DNA of 44,467 bases from Bradyrhizobium guangdongense (lineage in GTDB: Bacteria > Pseudomonadota > Alphaproteobacteria > Rhizobiales > Xanthobacteraceae). The position numbers and the translations under genes were made by a program. Positions 16,972 to 24,671 of this stretch are shown one piece after another. Position 1 is the first letter of the stretch, and each line of letters opens with the position of its first letter. Location: positions 1 through 44,467 of the forward strand of contig NZ_PPPT01000119.1 of assembly GCF_006483445.1 (NCBI RefSeq), read 5' to 3'. Under the pieces are notes generated by a model that saw only the letters and a list, made by a program, of their open reading frames with translations, was not told the DNA's origin and searched no databases.

Positions 16972-18096
16972 TCACTGACCCACGGGTTCGAGCGCGATGC
17001 CGTTGCGGCGGGCGCAGGCGCGCACCCAGCCGATCACGCCGCCATGGACCGAGAACTCGTACTTGTCCTCGATCTTGCTTGCCCTGACCTCGAACACGGA
17101 ACCCTTTTCGATCGCGCCCAGCAGTGCGTTGCCGTGCTGCGGAAACAGGCCGATTTCGTCGTGACCCTGCATCTGAGCGGAGACGGCCGGGAACGGCGCG
17201 CCACCGACTTTCAGCGTCGCCTCGAGCGGCGCTCCTTCCGGCAAATCCAGCTTGGTGTCCTTCACCATCATCGTAAAGCCCTTCGCCCGGCTCGCCATCA
17301 GGAAGGTGCCGAGGCGGCGGGTGGGGCCATCGCCGGGGATCACATAGTGGCGGCGGATGAAGCAGACGATGATGCTGCCGTCGCGGTTGCGCAACTCCGA
17401 GGCATCCCAGCCCTCGATCTTCTGCTTGTCCTCGATGCCGGGCGGTCCGGCAGGCGTCGGCGGCGTGAACGCGATCTTTGGCGAGCGCGGGCGCGGTGTC
17501 GGCATGTCGGGCGCGTTGGGATCGGTCGGCTTGTCGATCGCGATGTCAAAGGTCTTGCCGCATTGTTTGAGCCAGCCGAGCGCGTCCTGCGGAAGGTTGA
17601 TGGCGATGCTACCTGAATCGATGCCGGCGCCGTCGGAGCGCAGCGTCACCTGTTTTGCGGTGCCGAGTGCCACGAGCGCGCCGTCGGCGTCGCCCGGATG
17701 CAGCGCGAACGCGGTGCCCACTGAAAATCCCACGGCGGGAAAGGTCTTGCCGTCGATGACGATCTCGCCCTGGTCGTCCAAGACCTGTTCGCCGGGAAGG
17801 CCATCGTCCATCATCGTGAGCACGAGGCCGGAGCCGCGGCTGATATTCAGGGCGAAGCGGGTGTCGACCTTGCCGCTCGCGGTCGCGCGCTGCCGCAGCG
17901 CGACCAGCACGCATTGGCGGACCTGGCCGTCAGGACCGGTCTGGGGCAGGGCGCTCCAGGCGCCCGAGGGAAAGCGGACCTGCTGGCCTGCGACGGGCTT
18001 GTCGGCCGGCGCCGCGAGGGCGGCCTGAGGCAAGCTCGCTGCGAGCAGCGCGGCGAGCGCGGCGGCCCGTCCAAAATGTCTGAGACCTGCCGGCAT
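16972..18096 (-). CDS. Secreted protein with an internally duplicated ~150-residue domain
   Basis: A 374-residue exported protein (signal peptide about residues 1-28, AALAALLAASLPQAALAA). The mature protein is two related halves joined by a Pro-rich linker (PTPRPRSPKIAFTPPTPAGPP). In each half a Cys-containing strand is followed by a TMM-(V)K/DD block, a PFPAV/TFPAV turn, and a final GW(L/V)(K/R)xC. The family resembles invasion-associated locus B-type periplasmic proteins, but I cannot assign it. Function unknown. The final Cys of each half may pair with the first. Confidence 0.8.
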   Translation of the reverse strand: MPAGLRHFGRAAALAALLAASLPQAALAAPADKPVAGQQVRFPSGAWSALPQTGPDGQVRQCVLVALRQRATASGKVDTRFALNISRGSGLVLTMMDDGLPGEQVLDDQGEIVIDGKTFPAVGFSVGTAFALHPGDADGALVALGTAKQVTLRSDGAGIDSGSIAINLPQDALGWLKQCGKTFDIAIDKPTDPNAPDMPTPRPRSPKIAFTPPTPAGPPGIEDKQKIEGWDASELRNRDGSIIVCFIRRHYVIPGDGPTRRLGTFLMASRAKGFTMMVKDTKLDLPEGAPLEATLKVGGAPFPAVSAQMQGHDEIGLFPQHGNALLGAIEKGSVFEVRASKIEDKYEFSVHGGVIGWVRACARRNGIALEPVGQ

Positions 18097-18183
18097 GGGC
18101 CCTCGCGCGATGTCCTGTTCAGGATTGGACGCGGAGGGCCGGGCCGAGGTTCACGGACGCTGCGCCATCCGCGGCCCTAAAGG

Positions 18184-18561
18184 TTAGTTGTTGCGAATGA
18201 GGCCGGCGAGCGCGGCCTTCTGGGTCGCGCACCAGCTCGTCATGCCGAGGCGGCGCTGATCCATGTCGGTCGCCTGGGTCGCGACAGCGACCTCGGCCAT
18301 CAGATCGTCGTCCTGCTTCTCGCCCATCTTGCCGCCGGTGTGCATGAAGGCGATCGCCTTGCGGACCTGCTCGGTGGTGCCATCGGGCAGGTGCATGTCC
18401 TGCGCCTTCTGAACCATGCCCTGATAAACGATATCCGTGCCGGGGCATTCGACCTTGGCCGCAAACGCCTGCAGCACCATCGTGACATAGACCGATCGCG
18501 GCTCTGCATGTGCAGGTGCAGCAATCAAGATCAGGCCGGCGATCAACAACCCGTAGCGCAT
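18184..18561 (-). CDS. Small secreted hypothetical protein (Rap1a/Tai-like size)
   Basis: A 125-residue exported protein with signal peptide MRYGLLIAGLILIAAPAHA. The mature part is helical with two Cys (VECPGTD and TSWCATQK), probably disulphide-linked. GGGAGGACTC is a good ribosome site before ATG 18561. Size, export and Cys spacing are in the range of Rap1a/Tai immunity proteins, but no diagnostic motif is visible and no effector is adjacent, so this is only a resemblance. Divergent from the SDR gene. Confidence 0.75.
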   Translation of the reverse strand: MRYGLLIAGLILIAAPAHAEPRSVYVTMVLQAFAAKVECPGTDIVYQGMVQKAQDMHLPDGTTEQVRKAIAFMHTGGKMGEKQDDDLMAEVAVATQATDMDQRRLGMTSWCATQKAALAGLIRNN

Positions 18562-18697
18562 CCAAGAGTCCTCCCGTTTTTTGGGGAGGCTAGCGTCCAG
18601 TGCGGCCCCCTGCAATGGGGCGCGGGCGCCATCACGCCGGATTGTCGTTGTCCGCGCGGCCGCGCTATCGTGAACGGGTGAAATCCCGGAGACCGCC

Positions 18698-19483
18698 ATG
18701 AGCCTGCTGAGCACGCCGTTCGATCCCTTACGCGACACGGCCCTCGTGACCGGCGCCGGCAACGGTATCGGCCGCGCCATTGCGCTGGCCCTCGTTGGCG
18801 AGGGCGTGCGCACGATGTTTGCCGATGTCAGCGAGGAGCGGGTCGCCGCGGCGGTCAAGGCCGCCGCACGGCCCGAGCTGGCGGTGCCGTGGGTCGGCGA
18901 TCTCGCCCGGCTCGAAGCCTGCGACGCGTTGCTTGGCGCAGCTCATGCAACGTTGGGACAGGTCACGCATTTCGTGCACAGCGCATCGCCGCCGCGACGC
19001 GAGGCCGATCACGCGCTCGCGGTCGACCGCAAGACGTGGCAGGAGATGCATGCGGTCAATCTCGACGCCGGCTTTCATCTGTCGCGCGAGATCGCAAAGC
19101 GGCTGATCGCGGCGAAGCAACCCGGCTCGTTCCTGTTCCTGACATCGTTGCATGCGGGCACCCCGCGCAACCTGCCGCATTACTCGACCGCGAAGGCGGC
19201 GATGGCGATGCTGGTGAAGGAGCTCGCGAAGACCTATGGCCGCTACGACATCCGCGTCAACGCGCTGGTGCCGGGGGCGATCGCGGCAGGCGGCTTCGTC
19301 GCCGATCCATCACTGGCGCGACACATTCCGCTGGGACGTCTCGGTCAGGCGGACGACCTCGCGCCGATGGCGCTTGCCGTGCTCTCGAACAAGCTGTCAG
19401 CCTATGTCACCGGCGCAGCCTTCGTCGCCGACGGCGGATTGTCGTTGACGAACTGGTTCGAGCCGCCGGTGCTCGAGGGCTGA
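18698..19483 (+). CDS. SDR-family NAD(P)-dependent oxidoreductase
   Basis: A 261-residue classical short-chain dehydrogenase. The cofactor motif TGAGNGIG is near residues 18-25, the catalytic YSTAK (Tyr and Lys) near 165, the upstream Ser in FLTSLH and the VPGAI after it, and the C-terminal family motif VTGAAFVADGG. The NNAG-type motif is replaced by HSAS. It reduces or oxidises a small carbonyl or alcohol substrate, but the specificity cannot be read. The start ATG 18698 is preceded by GGAGACC. Confidence 0.92.
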   Translation: MSLLSTPFDPLRDTALVTGAGNGIGRAIALALVGEGVRTMFADVSEERVAAAVKAAARPELAVPWVGDLARLEACDALLGAAHATLGQVTHFVHSASPPRREADHALAVDRKTWQEMHAVNLDAGFHLSREIAKRLIAAKQPGSFLFLTSLHAGTPRNLPHYSTAKAAMAMLVKELAKTYGRYDIRVNALVPGAIAAGGFVADPSLARHIPLGRLGQADDLAPMALAVLSNKLSAYVTGAAFVADGGLSLTNWFEPPVLEG

Positions 19484-19720
19484 TTAGCCCGACCGCTGCC
19501 AGCTCGGTACGGGATCGAGCGGCGTGCGATAGAGCTCTTTGTGATCGCGATCGGTGACGCGGACCGCGCAACCCTTGCTCTGCAGCTCGGGCTTCACCTG
19601 CGACAGCTCGCTCGCCAATTGATGGGCGCGATCCGAGGCGACATCCAGATCTTCGAGGATGATACCGCCCTGGTTCTTGAACTCTTCACCAACCACAAGA
19701 TCGAAATAGTAGTAAGGCAT
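19484..19720 (-). CDS. DUF6894 family protein
   Basis: A 78-residue small soluble protein with the DUF6894 pattern common in Bradyrhizobium: MPYYYFDLVVGEEF at the start, then GGIILEDLDVASDRAHQLASEL and a basic C-terminal strand (VRVTDRDHKELY). Function unknown. The stop follows the SDR stop without a gap (convergent). GGGGAATTC provides the ribosome site. Confidence 0.82.
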   Translation of the reverse strand: MPYYYFDLVVGEEFKNQGGIILEDLDVASDRAHQLASELSQVKPELQSKGCAVRVTDRDHKELYRTPLDPVPSWQRSG

Positions 19721-19879
19721 CCGAATTCCCCGAGTCCGATGTACTCAAGTCCAACGTGATGGGAGATCGTACCACTGAGTCGATCTTTCCCGAATGAACG
19801 CGGCGCGCAATCTCTGTGCTTATGGCGCAAAAATCATGTGCAGCACGAAGCTGCGTTAAGTTTTTATTAAACATGTCGG

Positions 19880-19979
19880 GGCGATCCTGTGCCTCATGGA
19901 ATTGCAACGGAACCGGGCTCCGGGAACCGGCAGTTGCAAGAGAAGGCCGCCGGCATAAATCCCGGCGGCCTTTTCTCTT
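19880..19979 (+). ncRNA. Candidate small RNA upstream of a strong orphan terminator
   Basis: No gene fits 19721-20039, yet a textbook terminator ends at 19979 on the plus strand. Just upstream is a compact hairpin with TTGCAAC (19902-19908) pairing with GTTGCAA (19933-19939). Its interior carries two copies of GGAACCGG (19909-19916 and 19923-19930) around a CTCC loop. An earlier small stem is GCAGC-ACGAA-GCTGC (19840-19854), followed by an AT-rich patch (TTTTTATTAA) that could contain a promoter. The 5' end is a guess. Confidence 0.4.
19945..19979 (+). terminator. Rho-independent terminator
   Basis: A perfect 9-bp GC stem GGCCGCCGG (19945-19953) / CCGGCGGCC (19962-19970) with an 8-base loop, followed by TTTTCTCTT. 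No plus-strand protein gene ends upstream within reach, which is why a small RNA is suggested. Confidence 0.85.
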
Positions 19980-20039
19980 GGCGGATTTGAATTCACCGTA
20001 GTCGTCCGGATTAACGCGCCGCGTCGACTCGGGAAAACT

Positions 20040-20300
20040 TCACTGCGGCTTTCGTGCGGAGATCCATCGTGCCAGCGCGACGAGCGCGTAGATGGCGATG
20101 GCCAGCGGCATGAACAGCACGAGCATGCCGAGCAGCGTCATGATGTCGGCGATGAAATTGTCCGAGGCCTGCACGCCCGCGACATGCGCAATGATCGCGC
20201 TCGCGACGCCGATCAGCGCGAACGCAGCGACGAGTCCAAGCAGAATGACGAGCGGCGGAGCCGCCAGCCACGCATTCGAGATCAAGCGTCGGATCGCCAT
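20040..20300 (-). CDS. Small membrane protein (two transmembrane segments)
   Basis: An 86-residue protein with two hydrophobic segments (PPLVILLGLVAAFALIGVA and LGMLVLFMPLAIAIYALVAL) and a basic C terminus (RWISARKPQ), probably inner membrane. The ribosome site is weak. No family recognised. It lies 86 bases downstream of the Ala/Pro-rich membrane protein gene on the same strand and may be co-transcribed. Confidence 0.6.
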   Translation of the reverse strand: MAIRRLISNAWLAAPPLVILLGLVAAFALIGVASAIIAHVAGVQASDNFIADIMTLLGMLVLFMPLAIAIYALVALARWISARKPQ

Positions 20301-20386
20301 CGGAGCATTCGACCAGGGGACCGCTCGCGGAATGAAGCGGGCCTCTGCTTTGGCGTCGAAAGTGCGCCGATCGGTTCAGCGGCGCA

Positions 20387-21394
20387 TCAGCGGACCGGCA
20401 TCGGCGGCCGCACCACCGGCCCGTCATCGTCGGCAACGGCTTGCGAGGCCGATACCGGCGGAGGCGGAACGGCAGCCGCCTGCGCGGGCGGCGCGATCGG
20501 CATTGGCGCGTAGCTCGGCGCATAAGCCGGCGCAGCCACCGGCTTCGGCTTGCGGACCAGCGGCGGCGCGACTGACGCGGGCGGTTTTGGCGGGAGCGCA
20601 GAGACCTTGGCGCGGGGGTCGACGACAGGCTTCGGCGCGGAAGCTTTCGCCATCTCGCGGGCCATCTGCTCCTGGCCGGCCTTCAACTCTGCGATGGTCG
20701 CTTTCAACTGCTCGATCTGCTGTCCCATCGCCGCGAGATCGCGCGTCATGGATTGCATCGCCTGCGGGGTGTCGTGGGTAGTCGCAACAGGTGCTGCAGC
20801 AGCCGGTGCCGCCACGGTCGTATCGTGAGGCTGCTCGGCCGACGCTGCCGCCGCGGGTTGATCCGCCGCGGCCGGTTGTGCCTCGGACGCGGCAGCCTGC
20901 GCGTCGGAGGCGGGCGTTGCCTGCGAGGCCGTGAGCGTCGGCACCCACGCCGCGATGATCTCTTTCGCGGTATCGCCATGCGCCTGCCAGGCGATCGTCG
21001 CGGCCGCGCTGCCGGCGGCGAACAACATGCTCAGCGACGCGCCCGCAAGCCATCTGCGGACCCGCGATCGCTTGCGGGGAGCGCGAAGATCGGTCGCCGC
21101 TTCGCGCACGGCCGTGTCGACCGACGGCGCGGCAGTAGCGGGCGCCACAGCGGCTGCGCCGATCTTCGGTGCGCCGATCTTCGGTGCGACGCTCTTTGGT
21201 TCAACGATCTTGGGTTCGGTTCGCACCGTCAGGTCCGGCGCGAGGGGCGCCGCATCCGTATCGGCGCGCGAGGCACGCACGATGTCCGGCGAGATCCTGA
21301 ACGCGTCGTGCGGATCATTGTCCTTTACGCTGTCTTTGGCGGTGTCCTTGACGATTTCGTCGACGATTTGCTTGCTGTTCAGCGTCGCGAGCAT
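20387..21394 (-). CDS. Ala/Pro-rich single-pass membrane protein with coiled coil
   Basis: A 335-residue protein. A disordered cytoplasmic N terminus (~115 residues) includes a short tandem PKIGAPKIGA-type repeat (from GAPKIG / VAPKIG) and a basic patch RKRSRVRRW. One transmembrane segment follows (about 118-138), then an Ala/Gln-rich stretch, a predicted coiled coil (QSMTRDLAAMGQQIEQLKAT and the following helix), and a Pro-rich C terminus (KPKPVAAPAYAPSYAP). No enzymatic domain. Such proteins may be envelope-spanning structural or anchoring factors. This one is divergent from the L,D-transpeptidase lipoprotein. AGGGGAGC precedes ATG 21394. Not assigned. Confidence 0.75.
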   Translation of the reverse strand: MLATLNSKQIVDEIVKDTAKDSVKDNDPHDAFRISPDIVRASRADTDAAPLAPDLTVRTEPKIVEPKSVAPKIGAPKIGAAAVAPATAAPSVDTAVREAATDLRAPRKRSRVRRWLAGASLSMLFAAGSAAATIAWQAHGDTAKEIIAAWVPTLTASQATPASDAQAAASEAQPAAADQPAAAASAEQPHDTTVAAPAAAAPVATTHDTPQAMQSMTRDLAAMGQQIEQLKATIAELKAGQEQMAREMAKASAPKPVVDPRAKVSALPPKPPASVAPPLVRKPKPVAAPAYAPSYAPMPIAPPAQAAAVPPPPVSASQAVADDDGPVVRPPMPVR

Positions 21395-21655
21395 CGAAGC
21401 TCCCCTAAAGCCTGATCGTCCGCATTGGCGCGAGCCGATTAAAAGAGGTCGTCGCGACCTCTGTCCCGGTCCGCACGACTCCAGTCGGGTTTGACCAAAG
21501 CAAGGCGAAGGGAAGGAGAGTGTGGGGCCGTCATCTGCCGCCGATGTCGGGGAACCCTGATGCGTCAAACACGTCTCTGTGTTCCATACGCGTTGCCATC
21601 TTTTTTGCACGATTTGGGCAACAAGGTTTCATCCTATTCGCACTGGAGGCAGGCG

Positions 21656-22321
21656 GTGCAACGCTCTCTTTTCGCAGGGCTGCTGGTGGCGTTGTTGCCG
21701 CTCGGCGGCTGCATGCAGACGACGCTTTCGCCCTCATCGGATGCGAGCATGACGCCGCGTGACCGGCAATTGCTGTCGCACGCGCCTTACGCACAGGCGA
21801 CCATCCCTGAGCAGTACCTGCGTCACATTGTCGATTACCCGCGCAAGGAACAGCCCGGCACGATCCTGGTCGATACGGATGCGCGCTATCTCTATTACGT
21901 GCTGCCTGACGGCAAGGCGATCCGCTACGGCGTAGCGGTCGGCGAGGAGGCTCAGGCGTTCTCGGGCATTGCCCGGGTCGGCCGCATGGCGGAGTGGCCG
22001 GACTGGATTCCGACCGCGGACATCCAGGCGCGGCTGGGGCCATATCCGGCGCGCGTTCCCGGCGGCCCCGCCAATCCGCTCGGCGCCCGGGCGCTCTATC
22101 TCTACGCCGGCAACAAGGACACGCTCTATCGCATCCACGGTACCAACCAGCCCGAATATATCGGGCAGGCGATCTCATCCGGCTGCATCCGGATGCGCAA
22201 CGAGGACGTGATCGATCTCTACGACCGGGTGAAAGCGGGCTCGATGGTGGTGGTGTTGCCGCCGAGCCAGAACGCAGCAGAGGTGCAGCCGACGTCGCGG
22301 CCGGTGCGCTGGCGCGGCTGA
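21656..22321 (+). CDS. L,D-transpeptidase (YkuD) lipoprotein
   Basis: A 221-residue YkuD-domain L,D-transpeptidase. The catalytic core is HGTNQPEYIGQ with H161 and SSGCIRM with the nucleophile C177, the family's H...SxGCxRM signature. It forms 3-3 peptidoglycan crosslinks or attaches proteins to the wall. GTG 21656 is chosen as start because TGGAGG lies 7 bases upstream and it places a clean lipoprotein signal (FAGLLVALLPLGGC) at the N terminus, with lipobox LGGC. An in-frame ATG at 21560 would bury that signal. The protein is therefore probably anchored to a periplasmic membrane face. Confidence 0.9.
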   Translation: MQRSLFAGLLVALLPLGGCMQTTLSPSSDASMTPRDRQLLSHAPYAQATIPEQYLRHIVDYPRKEQPGTILVDTDARYLYYVLPDGKAIRYGVAVGEEAQAFSGIARVGRMAEWPDWIPTADIQARLGPYPARVPGGPANPLGARALYLYAGNKDTLYRIHGTNQPEYIGQAISSGCIRMRNEDVIDLYDRVKAGSMVVVLPPSQNAAEVQPTSRPVRWRG

Positions 22322-22334
22322 TGCGCGCTGCGAT

Positions 22335-22766
22335 TTACTCTTCCGGCTGGGCGACCCGCCAGAGCATGGTCGTGGCGATGCCGTTGGCGTCGCCGGGTGT
22401 CTTGTCCGCCGCCGACGTGTAGAGCGGCCGATAACGATAGGCCCACATCTTGCTGCCGTCGCTGCGGGTGATCACGGTGAAATCGCCGACCGGCTTGGCG
22501 TCCTTGGGCGCAGCGAGGGGCTTCCAGGTCTCCGTGCACTTGCCGTCGCAACTCGACGTCTTTCCGCTGGTGTCGCGCTCATAGTAGTAGAGCGTCATGC
22601 CGTTGAGATCGACGAGCTTCAAACCTTGCTTGGTCCGGACCACGCGTGCCGGCGAGGTCTGTGCGTCCGGCTTCGGCGGCGCGGGTTCCGAAGAGCCGTG
22701 ACCGTTCGCCAGTGCAGGGTCCGCCGAGACCAGCAGGGCGGCGGCCAGAAGTGCGAACCTCAACAT
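22335..22766 (-). CDS. Secreted protein with PF03640-type repeats (Yx(F/W/Y)xxD lipoprotein family)
   Basis: A 143-residue exported protein with signal peptide MLRFALLAAALLVSADPALA. The mature part carries the repeat motif of the secreted-repeat family: GMTLYYYERDTSGKTSSCDG with Cys pairs at SCDGKC, then TWKPLAAP and KMWAYRYRPLY. Members are periplasmic or lipoproteins of unknown function, often near electron-transfer or stress genes. There is no lipobox here, so it is soluble periplasmic. Convergent with the L,D-transpeptidase gene, 13 bases apart. Confidence 0.85.
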   Translation of the reverse strand: MLRFALLAAALLVSADPALANGHGSSEPAPPKPDAQTSPARVVRTKQGLKLVDLNGMTLYYYERDTSGKTSSCDGKCTETWKPLAAPKDAKPVGDFTVITRSDGSKMWAYRYRPLYTSAADKTPGDANGIATTMLWRVAQPEE

Positions 22767-23049
22767 TCCAAAGCCCCCAAAGGCAAGGTTAATCGTGCGT
22801 TAAACGCCGCATGAGGTGTGCATTGTAGCCCGCAAAAGGTTAGTTCCAGGTTTCGCGCACCTGCGGCATTTTTGGGCAAGCACGCGTCTGGCCACCGCGC
22901 CGGCCTTTCCCTTGATGTCGTCGAAAGGAGACGAACCCGCAAAGGATGTAATTTGACAAAATTGCACCCGACGAGATTTCATCGATCGTAACATCTTGCA
23001 TCAAAGCTGAAGCCATCCACTCGGGCAGGGGGCTCGGAGGGATGCAACG
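22767..23049. other. Intergenic region between divergent genes
   Basis: No gene seen. Features: a TTGACA at 22953-22958 within an imperfect inverted repeat (TGTAATTT / AAATTGCA, 22947-22966), a plausible promoter/operator for the plus-strand gene at 23050, and an AT-rich stretch near the other start. Both are weak predictions. Confidence 0.35.
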
Positions 23050-23331
23050 ATGAAACACCAGGGCCAACTGGAGACGCGACGCCAAAATGTCGCTTTGAAG
23101 TCGATGTCGAGGGAAGCCAAGCAGCTTGCGGGCCTGATCGCAGGCCTGCGCAAGTCGCTTCTCGGTATCGACAAGCAGCGGACCAGAGACGGGTTGTCGA
23201 ACGCCGACATCGGGATTCTGGATGAGCGGCGAAATAATTTGCATGTGACGATTGCAGCATTGGAAGACCGCCTCTCGGCAGTGCAGGGATTGATCGACCT
23301 GGGGCGGCCGCACGTCATTCGCGTGCACTGA
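23050..23331 (+). CDS. Small coiled-coil hypothetical protein
   Basis: A 93-residue soluble protein rich in charged residues and Leu, predicted mostly helical (SREAKQLAGLIAGLRKSLLG and NNLHVTIAALEDRLSAVQGL). No Cys, no signal peptide. GGAGG lies about 9 bases before ATG 23050. No family recognised. Confidence 0.65.
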   Translation: MKHQGQLETRRQNVALKSMSREAKQLAGLIAGLRKSLLGIDKQRTRDGLSNADIGILDERRNNLHVTIAALEDRLSAVQGLIDLGRPHVIRVH

Positions 23332-23464
23332 TCGGCTTCACTTTCCGCCGCACGGATTTGCTTTCGCGCGGGGCCGACAAGCTTTCGCGGGCGAGGCCGC
23401 TTGCAATCGGCCAGAATTTGGCAACACTCCGATCCCTACAACAACAGGATTGGGGAGATCCGCC

Positions 23465-23983
23465 ATGGGCTTTTCGCTCTACGACGCAACGGTCGCCAAC
23501 TATCTGCAGATCCTGGGCGCTGCCAGCGGTTTCCTCGACAAGGGCCTTGCCCATTGCAAGGAGAAGGGCATCGACCCTGCCGAAATGGTCGAGACGCGGA
23601 TCGCGCCCGACATGCATCCGCTCCGCTTCCAGGTCGTCTCGCTCGTGCATCATTCGCGCGGCGCGATGCAGGCGGTCAAGAATGGCGTGTTCGCGCCCTC
23701 CGGAGCCAAGGACGAGGACTATGCTGGGCTGCAGGCGTTGGTGACATCAGCGCGCGACGAGCTTGCCGCGCTGACACCGGATGTAGTCAATGGGCTGCTC
23801 GGCCGCGACGTGATGTTCAAGCTCGGTGAGCGCACGCTGCCGTTCACGGCTGAAGGTTTCCTGATGTCGTTCTCGCTGCCGAACTTCTTCTTCCACGCGA
23901 CCACGGCCTACGCGATCCTTCGCCACAAGGGCGTGCCGCTCGGCAAGCGCGACTTCATGGGGCGGTTGAATCTGAAGATGTAG
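23465..23983 (+). CDS. DUF1993 family protein
   Basis: A 172-residue, four-helix DinB-like protein of the DUF1993 family. Landmarks are MGFSLYDATVANYLQILGA at the N terminus, the APDMHPLRFQV block, HHSRGAM and the C-terminal FFFHATTAYAILRHKGVPLGK. The His residues at conserved positions could bind metal, but the reaction is not known. Start at ATG 23465 with GGGGAG 7-12 bases upstream. Followed by repeat copy C and the convergent MarR gene. Confidence 0.88.
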   Translation: MGFSLYDATVANYLQILGAASGFLDKGLAHCKEKGIDPAEMVETRIAPDMHPLRFQVVSLVHHSRGAMQAVKNGVFAPSGAKDEDYAGLQALVTSARDELAALTPDVVNGLLGRDVMFKLGERTLPFTAEGFLMSFSLPNFFFHATTAYAILRHKGVPLGKRDFMGRLNLKM

Positions 23984-23998
23984 GTTCGCAGTCAGCCC

Positions 23999-24083
23999 GT
24001 AGCCCGGATGGAGCGTTAGCGAAATCCGGGTTTCCTGCCGTGCGTCGAGATCCCGGATTACGCTTTCGCTCCATCCGGGCTAC
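23999..24083. repeat. GTAGCCCGG palindromic repeat, copy C
   Basis: An 85-base inverted repeat with ends GTAGCCCGGATGGAGCG / CGCTCCATCCGGGCTAC and nested AATCCGGG / CCCGGATT. It sits between convergent genes (DUF1993 and MarR), so a transcript hairpin from either side is possible. Confidence 0.9.
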
Positions 24084-24091
24084 GCTTCCTT

Positions 24092-24556
24092 CTAGCCGGT
24101 CGTCTCGCGCAGCGGCGCGCGGCTCAACTCGTTGCCGGCGGCGATGGCCTTGCGCATCAGCCGCATCAGTTCGGCGGCTTCCTTAGGCGACAGGCCCCGC
24201 AGCATCAGGCGTTGGGCCTCTTCGACCGCAGGCGTAATCGCGCGCAGCGTGCGCTTGCCTTCGTCCGTGATCTCCAGCTCGCGCGCGCGGCGGTCGCGGC
24301 TCGAGGCGCGTCGCTCCAGCAAGTTCTTCTGCACGAGGCGATCGACCACGCCCGTAATCGTGGTGCGGTCGTAGGCGATCAGTCCGGCCAGCGTCGCCTG
24401 GTCGATGCCGGGGTTCGCCTTGATCGAGGCGAGCGCCGCATATTGCACCGGCGTCAGGTCGAAACCGGCCTCGCTGACCTCGGCCAGGAACACGGCGACC
24501 GCGATCTGCTGGAAGCGGCGGGCCAGATGCCCGGGCATCTCGTTGTTGTCTCTCAC
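24092..24556 (-). CDS. MarR-family regulator, probable repressor of the adjacent monooxygenase (MobR-like)
   Basis: A 154-residue winged-helix regulator. The recognition region is IDQATLAGLIAYDRTTITGVVDRLVQKNLL and the wing contains SSRDRRARELEITDEGKR, as in MarR proteins. It probably dimerises on the palindrome at 24577-24619 and is released by an aromatic acid. GTG 24556 is chosen as start because GGAGG lies 5 bases upstream. The next ATG (24538) has no ribosome site. The pair with a divergent FAD aromatic hydroxylase matches the mobR-mobA arrangement of 3-hydroxybenzoate degraders. The ligand is inference. Confidence 0.88.
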   Translation of the reverse strand: MRDNNEMPGHLARRFQQIAVAVFLAEVSEAGFDLTPVQYAALASIKANPGIDQATLAGLIAYDRTTITGVVDRLVQKNLLERRASSRDRRARELEITDEGKRTLRAITPAVEEAQRLMLRGLSPKEAAELMRLMRKAIAAGNELSRAPLRETTG

Positions 24557-24576
24557 GGAAACCTCCGAAGGTCTGC

Positions 24577-24619
24577 GATATTGACAAGTATACTGATAGT
24601 CAGCATACTGAGCAATATC
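24577..24619. promoter_or_regulatory. Nested palindromic operator with two face-to-face promoters
   Basis: A 43-bp palindrome centred on 24598. Outer arms are GATATTG / CAATATC. Inner arms AGTATACTGA / TCAGCATACT differ at one base pair. Plus-strand promoter for the monooxygenase: -35 TTGACA (24581-24586), 17-bp spacer, -10 CATACT (24604-24609). Minus-strand promoter for marR: -35 TTGCTC (24615-24610), 17-bp spacer, -10 TATACT (24592-24587). Both promoters occupy the same DNA, so one bound dimer would cover both. Confidence 0.8.
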
Positions 24620-24671
24620 GAAAATGAAGGCCGGACCGCAGAATGCGGCCCATGACGGGGAGGAGCACGCC

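Noticed and set aside
18184..18561. The small secreted two-Cys protein as an immunity protein for the Tlde1-like gene
   Set aside because: It lies 6.5 kb away on the other strand with no diagnostic motif. Only size and export agree.
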